This document shows, piece after piece, positions 43,919 to 53,049 of a stretch of 64,000 nucleotides of DNA. The stretch is from Bacteroidales bacterium. Lineage in GTDB: Bacteria > Bacteroidota > Bacteroidia > Bacteroidales > UBA932. The stretch spans positions 1 through 64,000 of the forward strand of contig JAFUWW010000007.1 of the NCBI GenBank assembly GCA_017471085.1. Reading direction: 5' to 3'. Each line of letters begins with the position of its first letter. Position 1 is the stretch's first letter. Both the position numbers and the translations under genes were made by a program. The notes under the pieces were generated by a model. That model saw only the letters and a list, made by a program, of their open reading frames with translations, had not been told where the DNA came from and ran no database searches.

Positions 43919-43967
43919 ATCTTTCTGCAACAGAAACGCCCGTTTTTGTTGCAGAAAGATGATTTTT
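43919..43967 (+). terminator. Very long perfect hairpin after the cstA-ATPase unit
   Basis: Two 20-nt arms (43919-43938 and 43941-43960) pair with only one G:U wobble around a 2-nt loop, followed by GATTTTT. Position between same-strand units fits a terminator, but the stem is far longer than needed and could be a transposon or repeat relic. Confidence 0.6.
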
Positions 43968-44028
43968 AAGGGTTCGTCGACAAAATCGGCCGTTTTCGTG
44001 CCTGGACACCTCTTTCGGCAAGTTTTTG

Positions 44029-44036
44029 TATCTTTG
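44029..44036 (+). promoter_or_regulatory. -7 box of the mazG promoter
   Basis: TATCTTTG lies 20 nt before the mazG start; the -33 TTG is not clear. Confidence 0.45.
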
Positions 44037-44056
44037 CATAGTAAAAACGGAAGCAT

Positions 44057-44848
44057 ATGCATACACGCGAGGAAAAGATAGAAGCTTTTGGCCGGCTACT
44101 GGATATTATGGACCAGCTGCGGGAGAAATGCCCCTGGAATGCCGAACAGACGTTTGATTCCATCCGGCGCCTCACCGAAGAGGAGGTCTACGAGCTCAGT
44201 GACGCCATCATGGCAGGAGACCGTCAGGCCACGGCCAAGGAGATTGGAGACCTGCTGTACCACATGGTGTTCTATGCCAGGATCGGCCAGGAAGAAGGCG
44301 CCTTTGACATAGCCGACAGCATTAATAAGATCTGCGACAAAATGGTTTTCCGCCACCCTCATGTCTTTGGCCCGGAGGCCGGAAAAGCCACCACGGCCAA
44401 GGAGATTGCCGATACCTGGGAACTGGTGAAGGCCAAGGAAAAAGGCGGCAACAAGCGTGTAATGTCTGGTATTCCGGAAGCCATGCCGGCCCTGCTGAAG
44501 GCCCTGGCCATGCAGGAAAAGGCCCGCGGCTGCGGCTTTGACTGGGAACAGAAGGAGGATGTCTGGAACAAGGTGCAGGAAGAAGTGGGCGAAGTAAACG
44601 AAGCCTGTGCCAGCGAAGATCCGGCCAAGATTGAAGGAGAATTTGGAGATCTCCTTTTCACCGTTATCAATGCCGCCCGCCTATATGGCGTGGATCCGGA
44701 AGTGGCCCTTAACCGCAGCAGCGAAAAATTCCGCCGCCGCTTTACTTATCTGGAAGAGCAAACCCTTCGGAAAGGCCTCAAGTTCAGCGACCTTACCATG
44801 GCCCAGATGGATGCCGTGTGGGACGAGGCCAAGACAAAGGGGCTGTAG
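44057..44848 (+). CDS. mazG: Nucleoside triphosphate pyrophosphohydrolase MazG
   Basis: 263 residues forming two MazG repeats. The first has CPWNAEQTFDSI, EEEVYELSDAI and KEIGDLLYHMVF (metal-binding EExxE and D). The second has KVQEEVGEVNEA and EGEFGDLLFTVINAA. Both carry the acidic quartet, so both may bind Mg2+. The E. coli enzyme is 263 residues too. It hydrolyses NTPs to NMP and PPi, a house-cleaning and stringent-response-related role. It has its own promoter. Confidence 0.94.
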   Translation: MHTREEKIEAFGRLLDIMDQLREKCPWNAEQTFDSIRRLTEEEVYELSDAIMAGDRQATAKEIGDLLYHMVFYARIGQEEGAFDIADSINKICDKMVFRHPHVFGPEAGKATTAKEIADTWELVKAKEKGGNKRVMSGIPEAMPALLKALAMQEKARGCGFDWEQKEDVWNKVQEEVGEVNEACASEDPAKIEGEFGDLLFTVINAARLYGVDPEVALNRSSEKFRRRFTYLEEQTLRKGLKFSDLTMAQMDAVWDEAKTKGL

Positions 44849-44851
44849 GCC

Positions 44852-44903
44852 GTATATTATTCATCCGTATACGAATAATATACAAAGAATATAGCTATCT
44901 TTG
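44852..44903 (+). promoter_or_regulatory. AT-rich palindrome overlapping the CoA-transferase promoter
   Basis: An 11-bp perfect inverted repeat (GTATATTATTC at 44852-44862, GAATAATATAC at 44873-44883) is followed by TATCTTTG (44896-44903), 9 nt before the ATG at 44913. The right arm covers the expected -33 position. No T-tract follows, so it looks more like an operator than a terminator of mazG. Confidence 0.5.
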
Positions 44904-44912
44904 CCCTTCCAA

Positions 44913-46181
44913 ATGACAACGAAGCCTTTCATATCGGCCGATGAGGCCGTACGTGTGGTGCGGAGCGGGGACCATATCCACCTCTCCAGCATCGCCAGCG
45001 TACCGCACATCCTTATAGAGGCGCTGTGCGCTCGGGAGGATTTGAAGGACTTGCATTTCCATCATTTCCATACGGAAGGTCCGGCGCCCTATGCCGCAGG
45101 AGGCCGCTTTTTTGACCAGGGCTTCTTCGTGGGCCCCAATGTGCGAGCCCATGTGGGGGAGGGACTGGCCGATTATGTTCCCGCCAACCTCTTTGAGAGC
45201 CAGCTGATGTACCGCACGGGGGCGCTGCCCTGCGATGTGGCTATGGTGCAGGTGTCGGAACCGGTGGACGGGATGGTTTCCCTGGGAACCTCCGTGGACT
45301 GTTCCATCGCTGCCCTGGAAGTGGCCCGGGAGCGCATTGCGGTGGTGAATCCCAACGTACCCTTTGCCTATGGAGACCTGGTTCCCCTGGACCGTTTCAC
45401 GGCGCTGGTGAAGGATGACAGCCCGCTTATTACTAAAACCTATTCGGAGCCGTCGGCCATAGACGAGGAGATAGGGCGGCACTGCGCGGACCTGATTCCG
45501 GACGGGGCCTGCCTGCAGATGGGCATCGGCGCCATGCCCAATGCCATCTGCGCCTGCCTGGACGGTCATCGGCATCTGGGACTCCATACGGAAATGTTCT
45601 CGGACGGGGCCCTGGCGTTAATCAAAAATGGCGTTATCGACGGCTCCTGCAAGGCCATTGACCAGGGAAAGATTGTTGCCTCTTTCCTCCTGGGTTCGCA
45701 GGCGGTGTACGATTTCATCGGCCGGAATCCCGCCGTCCAGATGAGGGATATCGCCTATACCAACGACCCGCGTGTGATTTCCCGCAATCCGGGAATGGTT
45801 TCCATCAATTCGGCCATCGAGATAGACCTCACCGGGCAGGTGTGTGCCGACTCCATTGGCGAGCGCATCTACTCCGGAGCCGGCGGCCAGCTGGACTTCG
45901 TGCGCGGCGCTAAGCTTTCCAAAGGCGGCAAGGCCATCATAGCCCTGGCTTCCCGCACCACCAAGGGCCTTCCCAAGATTGTCCCCACGCTCAAACCCGG
46001 CGCGGGAGTGGTCACCCCCCGGGCCGATGTCCAGTGGGTGGTTACGGAGTACGGTGCCGTGAATCTTTACGGAAAATCCCTCCAGGAGCGCGCCCGGCTC
46101 CTCATCTCCATCGCCCATCCCGAGGACCGCGAGTCCCTGGAACTGGCCGCCTTCGCCCGCTTCGGGGCCCATTGGCGGTAG
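44913..46181 (+). CDS. Acetyl-CoA hydrolase/4-hydroxybutyrate CoA-transferase family
   Basis: 422 residues from the ATG at 44913 (MTTKPFISADEAVRVV); a TTG four codons earlier lies inside the promoter box. Two CoA-transferase lobes are seen: GIGAMPNAICACL in the middle and the catalytic motif LGLHTEMFSDG (Glu227), then NPGMVSINSAIEIDLTGQVCADSIGER. Family members move CoA between acyl-CoA and acetate, 4-hydroxybutyrate or butyrate, usually in fermentation. The exact donor and acceptor are not readable. The promoter palindrome suggests specific regulation. Confidence 0.88.
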   Translation: MTTKPFISADEAVRVVRSGDHIHLSSIASVPHILIEALCAREDLKDLHFHHFHTEGPAPYAAGGRFFDQGFFVGPNVRAHVGEGLADYVPANLFESQLMYRTGALPCDVAMVQVSEPVDGMVSLGTSVDCSIAALEVARERIAVVNPNVPFAYGDLVPLDRFTALVKDDSPLITKTYSEPSAIDEEIGRHCADLIPDGACLQMGIGAMPNAICACLDGHRHLGLHTEMFSDGALALIKNGVIDGSCKAIDQGKIVASFLLGSQAVYDFIGRNPAVQMRDIAYTNDPRVISRNPGMVSINSAIEIDLTGQVCADSIGERIYSGAGGQLDFVRGAKLSKGGKAIIALASRTTKGLPKIVPTLKPGAGVVTPRADVQWVVTEYGAVNLYGKSLQERARLLISIAHPEDRESLELAAFARFGAHWR

Positions 46182-46183
46182 CC

Positions 46184-47570
46184 TTAAAACACCATATTCA
46201 GCGCGGCACTCTGGGCCCGCTGGCTGTGTGCGGCGTTCATCTTGCCGAAGTTCCACTTCACGCCAAAGAGGATGTATCGGCCCATGATGAGCCGGTAACT
46301 GTCTTCCGCGTAGTTGGCCGTGACGGTATGCGTGAGGTTCTGGGTCTGATTGAGGATATCCTGGCACTTGATGCTCAGGTTGAACGCGCCGATGTTTTTG
46401 GAAATCTCTGCGTTCCACTGCCATTCGGGCTGGCCGTAACCGGCCGCATAGCCGCTGTAAAGGACATAGGCCAGGTCTGTAATGAACTCAAATTCCTTTT
46501 TGGTGGTATAAGATCCGCGGGCGGTGAAGCGGGTATCCAGCGTATTCAGGTTGGCGGTAGGGTCCAGGGAATAGCGGGCGATGCGTCCCTGCGTGGAGGC
46601 GCCCACGGCGAACGAATAACGGTCCTGATTGAACCGGATCTGAAAACTGGCCGAGGGATTGAGGGAACGGGTGCGGCTTTCTTCAAAACCGCTTTGTCCG
46701 CCGTAGAAACGGCTGCCGGATTCATCGCCCCAGAAATCCCGCATGAAGGCGGCATAATCGAAGTGCTCCTTGTCCCAACCGGGGAGAGTGGTCCGGGTCT
46801 GGTAAGAGAACGACGATGAGTAGGAGGCCGATGCTCCCAGAACCAGCGACCAGTTTTTCTTGGCATCCAGCGGCGTTGTATAGCTGGAAGAGAAGGATAA
46901 GTTGGCGCTGGGCTTACGGATATTCACAGGGATGGAATACAGGATACCGTCGGCATTGTACCACTGGGCCGAGCTGATGGCGTGGGTGCGGATGGTAGCG
47001 CTCAGATACGCCATTACCGAGGAGAAGCGCTCCCGGTTGCTGCGGTTCCAGTTGAAATATATCGTCATGTATCCATAGGGCTTGAGGTAGATGTTTCCTA
47101 CGGACAGGCGGAAGGATTGGCGATGCTGGGCACCGTGGACATCTGGGAAGAGGAAGCCTGCTGGCTGGAACCCTGGGCCTGGATGGTGATCCTGTCCTTG
47201 TCCTTGCTATGCTGGAAACGCAGATAGGGCGACAAAAACCAGTTCCACTCGCCGGCCCCGGTGGTCTCCGACACATTGTAGCTCTTGGAATAGACTTCAT
47301 TGAGCATACCGTCCACATTGGCACCCAAAGTGAGCCAGGTGCCGTCACTGAACTTATACTGCGCAGTGAGCCGGTAACTCTGTTCGCCCGTATTGGTTTT
47401 ACGTTCTGAGGAATAATAATCATTATGCCCCGAAGCATCCGAAGCGTTGCGGATATTGCGTGAACGGGAGAAGTCCCATGTAGCAGAAGCAGCCAGTGTT
47501 CATTTGTCTCCTATGGGTTCCGTATACTGGAGCCGGGAATATACTTGATAGGCCTGGCCGGAAACAGTTA
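46184..47570 (-). pseudogene. Decayed TonB-dependent outer-membrane receptor (C-terminal barrel remnant)
   Basis: Reading the minus strand from just after the ExbB-like stop gives about 460 codons of a beta-barrel of the OMP_b-brl_3 type (YTEPIGDK, LTLGANVDGMLNE, then NIYLKPYGYMTIYFNWNRS and the terminal barrel strands). It has three lesions. The N-terminal plug half is missing; there is an in-frame TGA at 47500-47502 where Trp is expected; and an apparent one-base deletion in a C run near 47110 shifts the frame (upstream frame stops at 47098-47100). The 3' part (46184-47068) remains open but begins mid-barrel. It ends 2 nt from the convergent CoA-transferase stop. Confidence 0.8.
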
Positions 47571-47957
47571 TATTCTGGGTTTCTGTACAACGCGTATTAC
47601 CAGTGAGGTGAAATAGACGATGAGACCGTACAGGACGGGGATCATGGCCACCTTAAGGCCGCCGCAGATCACAGCCTGGCTCACGTCTCCTATCATCTGT
47701 ATGGCATCACAGGCCTGGACGAAGCCCAGCAGCGTAGCAAAAACACCTGTCACCAGCCCTCCAAGGCCGATTTCCTTTACCCACTTGGGGGCCTTCCAGG
47801 CAGCAATGAAAAGGCCGATGAGGAAAAGGGTGATGATGATCATCATACCCATTCCGCCTTCAACGAATACCCGGGCGATGGAGAAGCCCGGACGGGTGTA
47901 GGTTTCCGGCTGGGCCACGCCCAGGGAATCCACGACATACATGATTTCTTCTTTCAT
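47568..47957 (-). CDS. Small MotA/TolQ/ExbB-like membrane protein
   Basis: 129 residues from MKEEIMYVVDSLG; the longer upstream reading precedes the promoter. Three hydrophobic helices are seen: about 33-52 (GMMIIITLFLIGLFIAAW), 62-85 (GLGGLVTGVFATLLGFVQA) and 100-123 (AMIPVLYGLIVYFTSLVI). The GDVSQAVICGGLKVAMIPVLYG stretch resembles the last helices of TolQ/ExbB-type proton channels, but the protein is much shorter than ExbB (about 240). No ExbD partner is nearby. It is divergent from a LytTR regulator gene; family resemblance, not function, is what I can support. Confidence 0.72.
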   Translation of the reverse strand: MKEEIMYVVDSLGVAQPETYTRPGFSIARVFVEGGMGMMIIITLFLIGLFIAAWKAPKWVKEIGLGGLVTGVFATLLGFVQACDAIQMIGDVSQAVICGGLKVAMIPVLYGLIVYFTSLVIRVVQKPRI

Positions 47958-47982
47958 GGCAAAACGATTTTTTGGTTTGCTG

Positions 47983-48014
47983 CAAAGATACGGCAGGAGG
48001 CCTGTATTTTCCAA
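47983..48014 (-). promoter_or_regulatory. Promoter of the ExbB-like gene
   Basis: Minus-strand TTG (48012-48014), 21-nt spacer and TATCTTTG (47983-47990), about 25 nt before the ATG. Confidence 0.55.
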
Positions 48015-48064
48015 AGATGAATCCCACTGCCGGCGTGTCAAAACCCCCTGCAGGGCTTCCGGGC

Positions 48065-48095
48065 TTGCATTCGCAAAGGTTTTTACCTATTTTTG
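48065..48095 (+). promoter_or_regulatory. Promoter of the LytTR regulator gene
   Basis: TTG (48065-48067), 20-nt spacer and TATTTTTG (48088-48095); the ATG at 48103 follows after 7 nt, so the message is nearly leaderless. Confidence 0.5.
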
Positions 48096-48102
48096 TGCTG
48101 GA

Positions 48103-48804
48103 ATGAGAATCGCTTTGCGCATAGGATACTGGCTTTTCGCCATCGCCCTTCTGGCCGCCATCCTGGTGAGCCTGGACTACACGTTGTCCCAGGCGGTGCT
48201 CATCGGCCTGGTGTTCTGCCCCTGCGCACTGGCGCTGGAGTATCTGATGCCCAAGGCAACCAGGCCTGTGGACAAGGTGTATCTTTCCCTGGCTGTGCTG
48301 GTGTCCATCATACTGCTCATCCTGGTGCTGCATCAGTATGTGTGGATCACCATCACCCAGTATGGTTATCATCAGCCGTCCAAGGAGGTGGCGCCGATGC
48401 TCATCAACCCGGCCTTCCTGGGCCTCATCCTCACGGCGCTGTCCATCGGCGATTATTATTGGACCAGATGGCTGGGCAAGCGCTATAAAGCCCAGGACCG
48501 CAGTATCACTTTCTTCTCCGAACGCCGGAGCGTGACGCTGCCCCTGGCCGATATCCTTTATATTGAATCCAACGATACGGAAGTGCGCATTGTCACCGCT
48601 TCCGGGGAGTCTTACCGGAACAAGACCGGCATCAGCCAGTGGGAGAACCTCCTGGGTGAGGGCTTCCTCCGCATCCACCGCTCCTATCTGGTCCGGACCG
48701 ATGCAGCCACGCTCACATCGGCCGATACGGTAAGTGTGGGCAAAACTCAATTACCTGTCTCCCGCAAATACAGGGACAGGGTTCAAAAGTTGCTTCCGGA
48801 ATAA
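48103..48804 (+). CDS. Membrane-anchored LytTR transcriptional regulator
   Basis: 233 residues from MRIALRIGYWLFAIALLAA. Four membrane helices (about 4-24, 28-46, 60-82, 100-118) precede a cytoplasmic LytTR DNA-binding domain (about 130-233: ITFFSERRSVTLPLADILYIESNDTEVRIVT, then GFLRIHRSYLV and LPVSRKYRD). There is no receiver domain, so membrane state rather than phosphorylation should control it. The ExbB-like gene is divergent, and regulation of that gene and of itself from the 145-nt shared region is the simplest idea. The LytTR assignment is firm; the signal is unknown. Confidence 0.88.
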   Translation: MRIALRIGYWLFAIALLAAILVSLDYTLSQAVLIGLVFCPCALALEYLMPKATRPVDKVYLSLAVLVSIILLILVLHQYVWITITQYGYHQPSKEVAPMLINPAFLGLILTALSIGDYYWTRWLGKRYKAQDRSITFFSERRSVTLPLADILYIESNDTEVRIVTASGESYRNKTGISQWENLLGEGFLRIHRSYLVRTDAATLTSADTVSVGKTQLPVSRKYRDRVQKLLPE

Positions 48805-48805
48805 T

Positions 48806-49261
48806 TTATTCGTGTTTTGCCAGTCTTTCCCAGGCCAACTGTTCCCACTTGGTGCCGGGACGGCCGTAGTTGGCGTAGGGATAGATGGAGATGCCGCCGC
48901 GGGGCGTGAAGAAACCGGTGACCTCGATGTATTTCGGGTCCATCAGTTTCACCAGGTCCTTCATGATGGTGTTCACGCAGTCTTCGTGGAAATCACCGTT
49001 TGACCGGAAACTGAACAGATAGAGTTTCAGGGACTTGGATTCCACCATCTTTTTGTCCGGCACATAGCTGATCCGGATTTCCGCGAAGTCCGGCTGGCCG
49101 GTGATGGGGCAGAGGGTCGTGAATTCCGGACAGTTGAAACGGACCCAATAGTCATTGCCGGGATGCTGGTTTTCAAAGGTTTCCAGCACTTCAGGGGCAT
49201 ATTTCTGGCTGTAGACGCTTTCGTGGCCCAGGGCCTTGAGTTCTTTGGGGTCTCGGGACAT
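48806..49261 (-). CDS. queF: NADPH-dependent 7-cyano-7-deazaguanine reductase
   Basis: 151 residues, the short (type I, T-fold) QueF. The active-site segment [12 protein letters not shown] carries the Cys that forms a thioimide with preQ0. The family motif [13 protein letters not shown] and the HEDCVN segment are present. It reduces preQ0 to preQ1 for queuosine tRNA modification. It lies 3 nt after prfA. No other queuosine genes are in the window. Confidence 0.95.
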   Translation of the reverse strand: MSRDPKELKALGHESVYSQKYAPEVLETFENQHPGNDYWVRFNCPEFTTLCPITGQPDFAEIRISYVPDKKMVESKSLKLYLFSFRSNGDFHEDCVNTIMKDLVKLMDPKYIEVTGFFTPRGGISIYPYANYGRPGTKWEQLAWERLAKHE

Positions 49262-49264
49262 GGC

Positions 49265-50362
49265 TTATTCCTCCTCTCCGGCCTCTTTGAGCCGCTCTGC
49301 GTTTTCTGCGATCTGCAGCTGGTCGATGCACTCCTGGATGTCGCCGTCCATGAAGACGGGCAGGTTGTACATGCTCCAGCCGATGCGGTGGTCTGTCACG
49401 CGGCCCTGCGGATAGTTGTAGGTGCGGATCTTGGCGCTGCGGTCACCCGTGGAAACCATGGTCTTGCGCTTGGCGGCAATGCCGTCCAGGTATTTCTGGT
49501 GTTCCATGTTGTACAGGCGGGTACGGAGCTCTTCCATGGCGCGGTCCAGGTTCTTCAGCTGGGAACGCTCTTCCTGGCACTGCACCACGATACCGGAGGG
49601 AATGTGGGTGAGGCGGACGGCGCTGTAGGTGGTGTTCACGCCCTGGCCGCCGGGGCCGGAGGCGCAGAAGAGATCCTTGCGGATATCGGCCGGATTCAGT
49701 TCGATGTCAAATTCGCCGGCTTCCGGGAAAACGGCCACGGAGGCGGCTGAGGTCTGGATTCTGCCCTGGGTCTCGGTCTGGGGGACCCGCTGCACGCGGT
49801 GCACGCCGGATTCATACTTCATGATGCCATATACGCCGTCCGTGCTGCTGGAAAGCTTGAATACGATCTGCTTGTAACCGCCGGAAGTACCGGGGGCCTG
49901 GTCTGTCACCTCCAGTTTCCAGCCGCGGCGTTCCGCGTAATGCTGGTACATGCGGAAGAGGTCGCCTGCGAAGATGGCGGCTTCGTCGCCGCCGGTACCG
50001 CCGCGGATTTCCACCATGGCGTTCTTGCTGTCGTCCGGATCGGCCGGAATCAGGAGAAGCTTGATGTTCTGCTCCATGTCCGGCAGCTTGGGCTCTATCT
50101 CCGCAATCTCTTCCTTGGCCATTTCCTTGAGGTCGTCGTCCTTTTCGTTGATGAGGATGTCCTTGGCCTGGGAGAGTTCGTCCATCAGGCGCTTATACTC
50201 AAGGCCGGCGGCGATGATGGGCTGCAATTCCTTGTAGTCCTTGTTCAGCTGGACGAATTTCTTCATGTCGGCGATGACCTCCGGGTCTGCCAGCTGAGCT
50301 TCCAGCTTCTTGTATTTGTCCTGGAGGGAAAGTACTTTCTCCAGCAATGTATTGTCTGCCAT
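49265..50362 (-). CDS. prfA: Peptide chain release factor 1
   Basis: 365 residues. GGQ motif in [16 protein letters not shown] and the codon-recognition PxT motif as PQT in [10 protein letters not shown] identify RF1 (UAA/UAG) rather than RF2. The N-terminal helical domain and the C-terminal basic tail are complete. A -7 box lies about 23 nt upstream. It is probably co-transcribed with queF downstream. Confidence 0.96.
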   Translation of the reverse strand: MADNTLLEKVLSLQDKYKKLEAQLADPEVIADMKKFVQLNKDYKELQPIIAAGLEYKRLMDELSQAKDILINEKDDDLKEMAKEEIAEIEPKLPDMEQNIKLLLIPADPDDSKNAMVEIRGGTGGDEAAIFAGDLFRMYQHYAERRGWKLEVTDQAPGTSGGYKQIVFKLSSSTDGVYGIMKYESGVHRVQRVPQTETQGRIQTSAASVAVFPEAGEFDIELNPADIRKDLFCASGPGGQGVNTTYSAVRLTHIPSGIVVQCQEERSQLKNLDRAMEELRTRLYNMEHQKYLDGIAAKRKTMVSTGDRSAKIRTYNYPQGRVTDHRIGWSMYNLPVFMDGDIQECIDQLQIAENAERLKEAGEEE

Positions 50363-50384
50363 ACTCTATCTATGTTTCAAACTG

Positions 50385-50392
50385 CAAAGTTA
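50385..50392 (-). promoter_or_regulatory. -7 box of the prfA promoter
   Basis: TAACTTTG on the minus strand, 22 nt before the prfA ATG; no clear TTG at the expected distance. Confidence 0.45.
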
Positions 50393-50421
50393 ACAAAAAG
50401 TGTCGGTTCCGGGCTGGCCTG

Positions 50422-50841
50422 CTACCCTTTGGGAACCAGGGCGAGGGTTATTTTGGCCTGGGCGCAGCGTTTTCCTTCCACCGAGAGGCTGGCGCTGCAG
50501 AAATAAAGGGAGGCCTTTACCTCATCTACGCGGCAGGTGATTTCGCACAGGTCGCCGGGACGCACCGTGTTCCGGAATTTCACCTGGTCCAGGCCGCGGT
50601 AGAGGGCCAGATGGCCATCCAGCGCCTCTTTCATGATTTCACAGCAGCTCTGGGCCATGATTTCGCACAGGATAACGCCAGGAACCATGGGGTTGCCGGG
50701 AAAATGCCCCTGGCAGAAGAACTCATTCTCGCGGATACGGTACCAGGCGTGGCCGGTGCCGTCGGCATCCACGGAAGTCCCGTCAACCAGCAGCATCGGC
50801 TCGCGGTGGGGGAGAATCTGTTTGATCTCTTCTCTGGTCAT
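50422..50841 (-). CDS. fabZ: 3-hydroxyacyl-ACP dehydratase, FabZ-type hotdog protein
   Basis: 139 residues from MTREEIKQILPHREPMLLVD, whose ATG overlaps the fabF stop by 4 nt. The active-site motif GHFPGNPMVPGV (catalytic His) and a Glu in ILCEIMAQ are those of FabZ/FabA-like dehydratases. It removes water from beta-hydroxyacyl-ACP in type II fatty-acid synthesis. No DNA for a fused LpxC domain is present. Some Bacteroidota carry similar 'FabZ-like' proteins in aryl-polyene clusters, but the fabK-fabF context favours fatty acids. Confidence 0.88.
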   Translation of the reverse strand: MTREEIKQILPHREPMLLVDGTSVDADGTGHAWYRIRENEFFCQGHFPGNPMVPGVILCEIMAQSCCEIMKEALDGHLALYRGLDQVKFRNTVRPGDLCEITCRVDEVKASLYFCSASLSVEGKRCAQAKITLALVPKG

Positions 50842-52094
50842 CCTTTGTACGGTCTGAAGGCCACGCAGGCGTTGTGCCCGCCGAAGCCGAACGAGTTGGA
50901 AAGGCCCAGCGTCAGGTCTGTCTTCACGGCCACGTTGGGGGTGTAGTCCAGGTCGCATTCCGGGTCCGGAACGTCCAGGTTGATGGTGGGCGGGCAGATG
51001 CCGTTCTTGAGGGCCAGCACGGTGGCTACGGCCTCTGCTGCGCCGGCTGCGCCGAACATGTGGCCGGTCATGGACTTGGTGGAAGAGATGTGGGCCTTGT
51101 AGGCGTAGTCTCCCAGGGCCACCTTGCAGGCGATGGTTTCGGCAATGTCGTTGAGGTGGGTGCCCGTTCCGTGCGCGTTGATATACAGGTTGTCCTTGGA
51201 AGGGTCGAATCCGGCTTCTCCCAGGGCGTCCTTGATGGACTGGGCCTGTGTGCTGCCGTCCGGGCGGGGTGCGGTGGCGTGATAGGCGTCGCAGGTGTTG
51301 CCGTAGCCCACCATTTCGCCGTAGATGACGGCACCGCGCTCCAGGGCGTGGTCCAGGGATTCCAGGATGAGCACGGCGGCGCCGTCACCCATCACGAAAC
51401 CCTGCCGGTTGGCGTTGAAAGGAAGGGAAGAATATTTGGGATCCGTAGCGCGGGTGAGAGCCTTGGCGTTATAGAATCCGGCGATACCAAGCGGGATGGA
51501 CACATGCTCGGAGCCGCCGGCGATGATGGCGTCGGCATAGCCGTGGCGGATGGCGCGGAACGCTTCCCCGATACAGTGGGACGAGGTGGCGCAGGCTGTC
51601 ACGATATCCAGGCACGGGCCCTTGGCCTGGTGCTTGATGGCGATGTGCCCGGCCGCGATGTTGGAAATCATGGTGGCGATGAACAGCGGCGAAATCCACT
51701 TTCCGGTAGGGTCCTCTATCATTTTCTGCGTCTCGCGGTACTGCACCTCGAAGCCGCCGATGCCGGAACCCACATATACGCCGAGGCGGAACGGGTCGAT
51801 GTTCGCCCCTTCACCGTCGGACTGGAGCCCGGACTGGCGCATGGCCTGCCAGGCAGCCGCCATGGCATACAGGGTGAAGTTGTCCTGCTTGCGGATGAAC
51901 GGCTTGTCCATGCCGTATTTTTCGGCGTCGAAGTCTTTCACCTTGCCGGCGAAAGTGACGGGCATGTCCTTGAACTGCTCAACAAAGTCGATTCCGCACA
52001 CCCCGTTGATGAGGTTGTTCCAGAAAGTATCCACGTCATGGCCGATGGAGGAGATGACCCCCATTCCGGTGACTACAACTCTTTTTGCTTCCAT
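50838..52094 (-). CDS. fabF: Beta-ketoacyl-ACP synthase II
   Basis: 418 residues from MEAKRVVVTGMGV, preceded by GGAG at a suitable distance; a TTG five codons earlier is rejected. The catalytic triad is complete: Cys in VTACATSSHC, His in INAHGTGTHLND, His in KSMTGHMFGAAG. The closing SNSFGFGGHNAC is intact. It condenses malonyl-ACP with acyl-ACP. It follows fabK within 5 nt. Confidence 0.95.
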   Translation of the reverse strand: MEAKRVVVTGMGVISSIGHDVDTFWNNLINGVCGIDFVEQFKDMPVTFAGKVKDFDAEKYGMDKPFIRKQDNFTLYAMAAAWQAMRQSGLQSDGEGANIDPFRLGVYVGSGIGGFEVQYRETQKMIEDPTGKWISPLFIATMISNIAAGHIAIKHQAKGPCLDIVTACATSSHCIGEAFRAIRHGYADAIIAGGSEHVSIPLGIAGFYNAKALTRATDPKYSSLPFNANRQGFVMGDGAAVLILESLDHALERGAVIYGEMVGYGNTCDAYHATAPRPDGSTQAQSIKDALGEAGFDPSKDNLYINAHGTGTHLNDIAETIACKVALGDYAYKAHISSTKSMTGHMFGAAGAAEAVATVLALKNGICPPTINLDVPDPECDLDYTPNVAVKTDLTLGLSNSFGFGGHNACVAFRPYKG

Positions 52095-52098
52095 AGCG

Positions 52099-53049
52099 CT
52101 ATTCTCCAATCAAATTATGGGCATCGGAAAGGAGTCTTTCAGCTCCTCCGATGATGTCGTTAACAATTTCAGCCGCACTCTCTTCCTTGCGGATGAGGCC
52201 GGCCACTTCGCCTGCCAGGAAGCTGCCTCCGGCAAGGTCTCCTTCAAAGACGGCCTTTCGCACCGAGCCGGTTCCGAATGCACGGAGCTGGTCGGCCCCG
52301 ATGGCGGGATTGGCCTCCATCTGGGCAAACTTCTTGGTAAAAGGGGTCTTGAGCGAACGCACCGCGTCGCCCAGGGATTTGCCGGTTACCATGGTGCCCA
52401 GGTCGCTGGCCTTGATCAGGCGCTCCTTGTACACGGGGTGCACACGGCATTCTGTGGCAGAGAGGAACCGGGTGCCCACCTGGACGCCGGCGGCTCCCAT
52501 CAGCAGCATGGCCGCAGCGCTGCGGCCGTCGAAAACGCCTCCGGCGGCTAGGACGGGAATACTCACGGCGTCAATCACCTGCGGAACGAGTGCCAGGGTG
52601 TGCAGGTCTCCGATATGTCCGCCGGATTCGGCCCCTTCCGCTATGACGGCGGTGGCGCCCAGCTCCTGCATCTTGAGGGCGTAGGAAACGGAAGCCACTA
52701 CCGGAATCACCTTGATGCCGGCGGTTTTCCACTGTTCCATATATCTGGCGGGGGATCCTGCTCCCGTCGTGACCACCTTCACGCCTTCTTCCACTACGAC
52801 GGCGGCCACGGTTTCGGCATCCGGGGCGGCGAGCATGATATTCACGCCGAAGGGTTTCCGGGTCAGTTCCCGGGCTTTCCGGATTTCCGCACGCACTGCT
52901 TCCGCCCCTCCGTTGATGGAGGAGATGATGCCCAGTCCTCCGGCTTCCGACACGGCGGCGGCCAGGCGGGCATCGGCAATCCAGGCCATACCCCCTTGGA
53001 AGATGGGCTTTTCAATGCCCAGTATGTCGCAGATGGCGCTTTTTATCAT
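52099..53049 (-). CDS. fabK: FMN-dependent enoyl-ACP reductase II (FabK-like)
   Basis: 316 residues from MIKSAICDILGIEKPIFQGGMAW. It belongs to the nitronate-monooxygenase/FabK TIM-barrel flavoprotein family: PIFQGGMAWIAD, the SGGHIGDL loop, PVLAAGGVFDGRSAAAMLLMGAAGVQVGTRF (FMN phosphate site). In an operon with fabF and fabZ the enoyl-reductase role is more likely than nitronate oxidation. It overlaps the DUF4293 gene by 4 nt. Confidence 0.88.
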   Translation of the reverse strand: MIKSAICDILGIEKPIFQGGMAWIADARLAAAVSEAGGLGIISSINGGAEAVRAEIRKARELTRKPFGVNIMLAAPDAETVAAVVVEEGVKVVTTGAGSPARYMEQWKTAGIKVIPVVASVSYALKMQELGATAVIAEGAESGGHIGDLHTLALVPQVIDAVSIPVLAAGGVFDGRSAAAMLLMGAAGVQVGTRFLSATECRVHPVYKERLIKASDLGTMVTGKSLGDAVRSLKTPFTKKFAQMEANPAIGADQLRAFGTGSVRKAVFEGDLAGGSFLAGEVAGLIRKEESAAEIVNDIIGGAERLLSDAHNLIGE

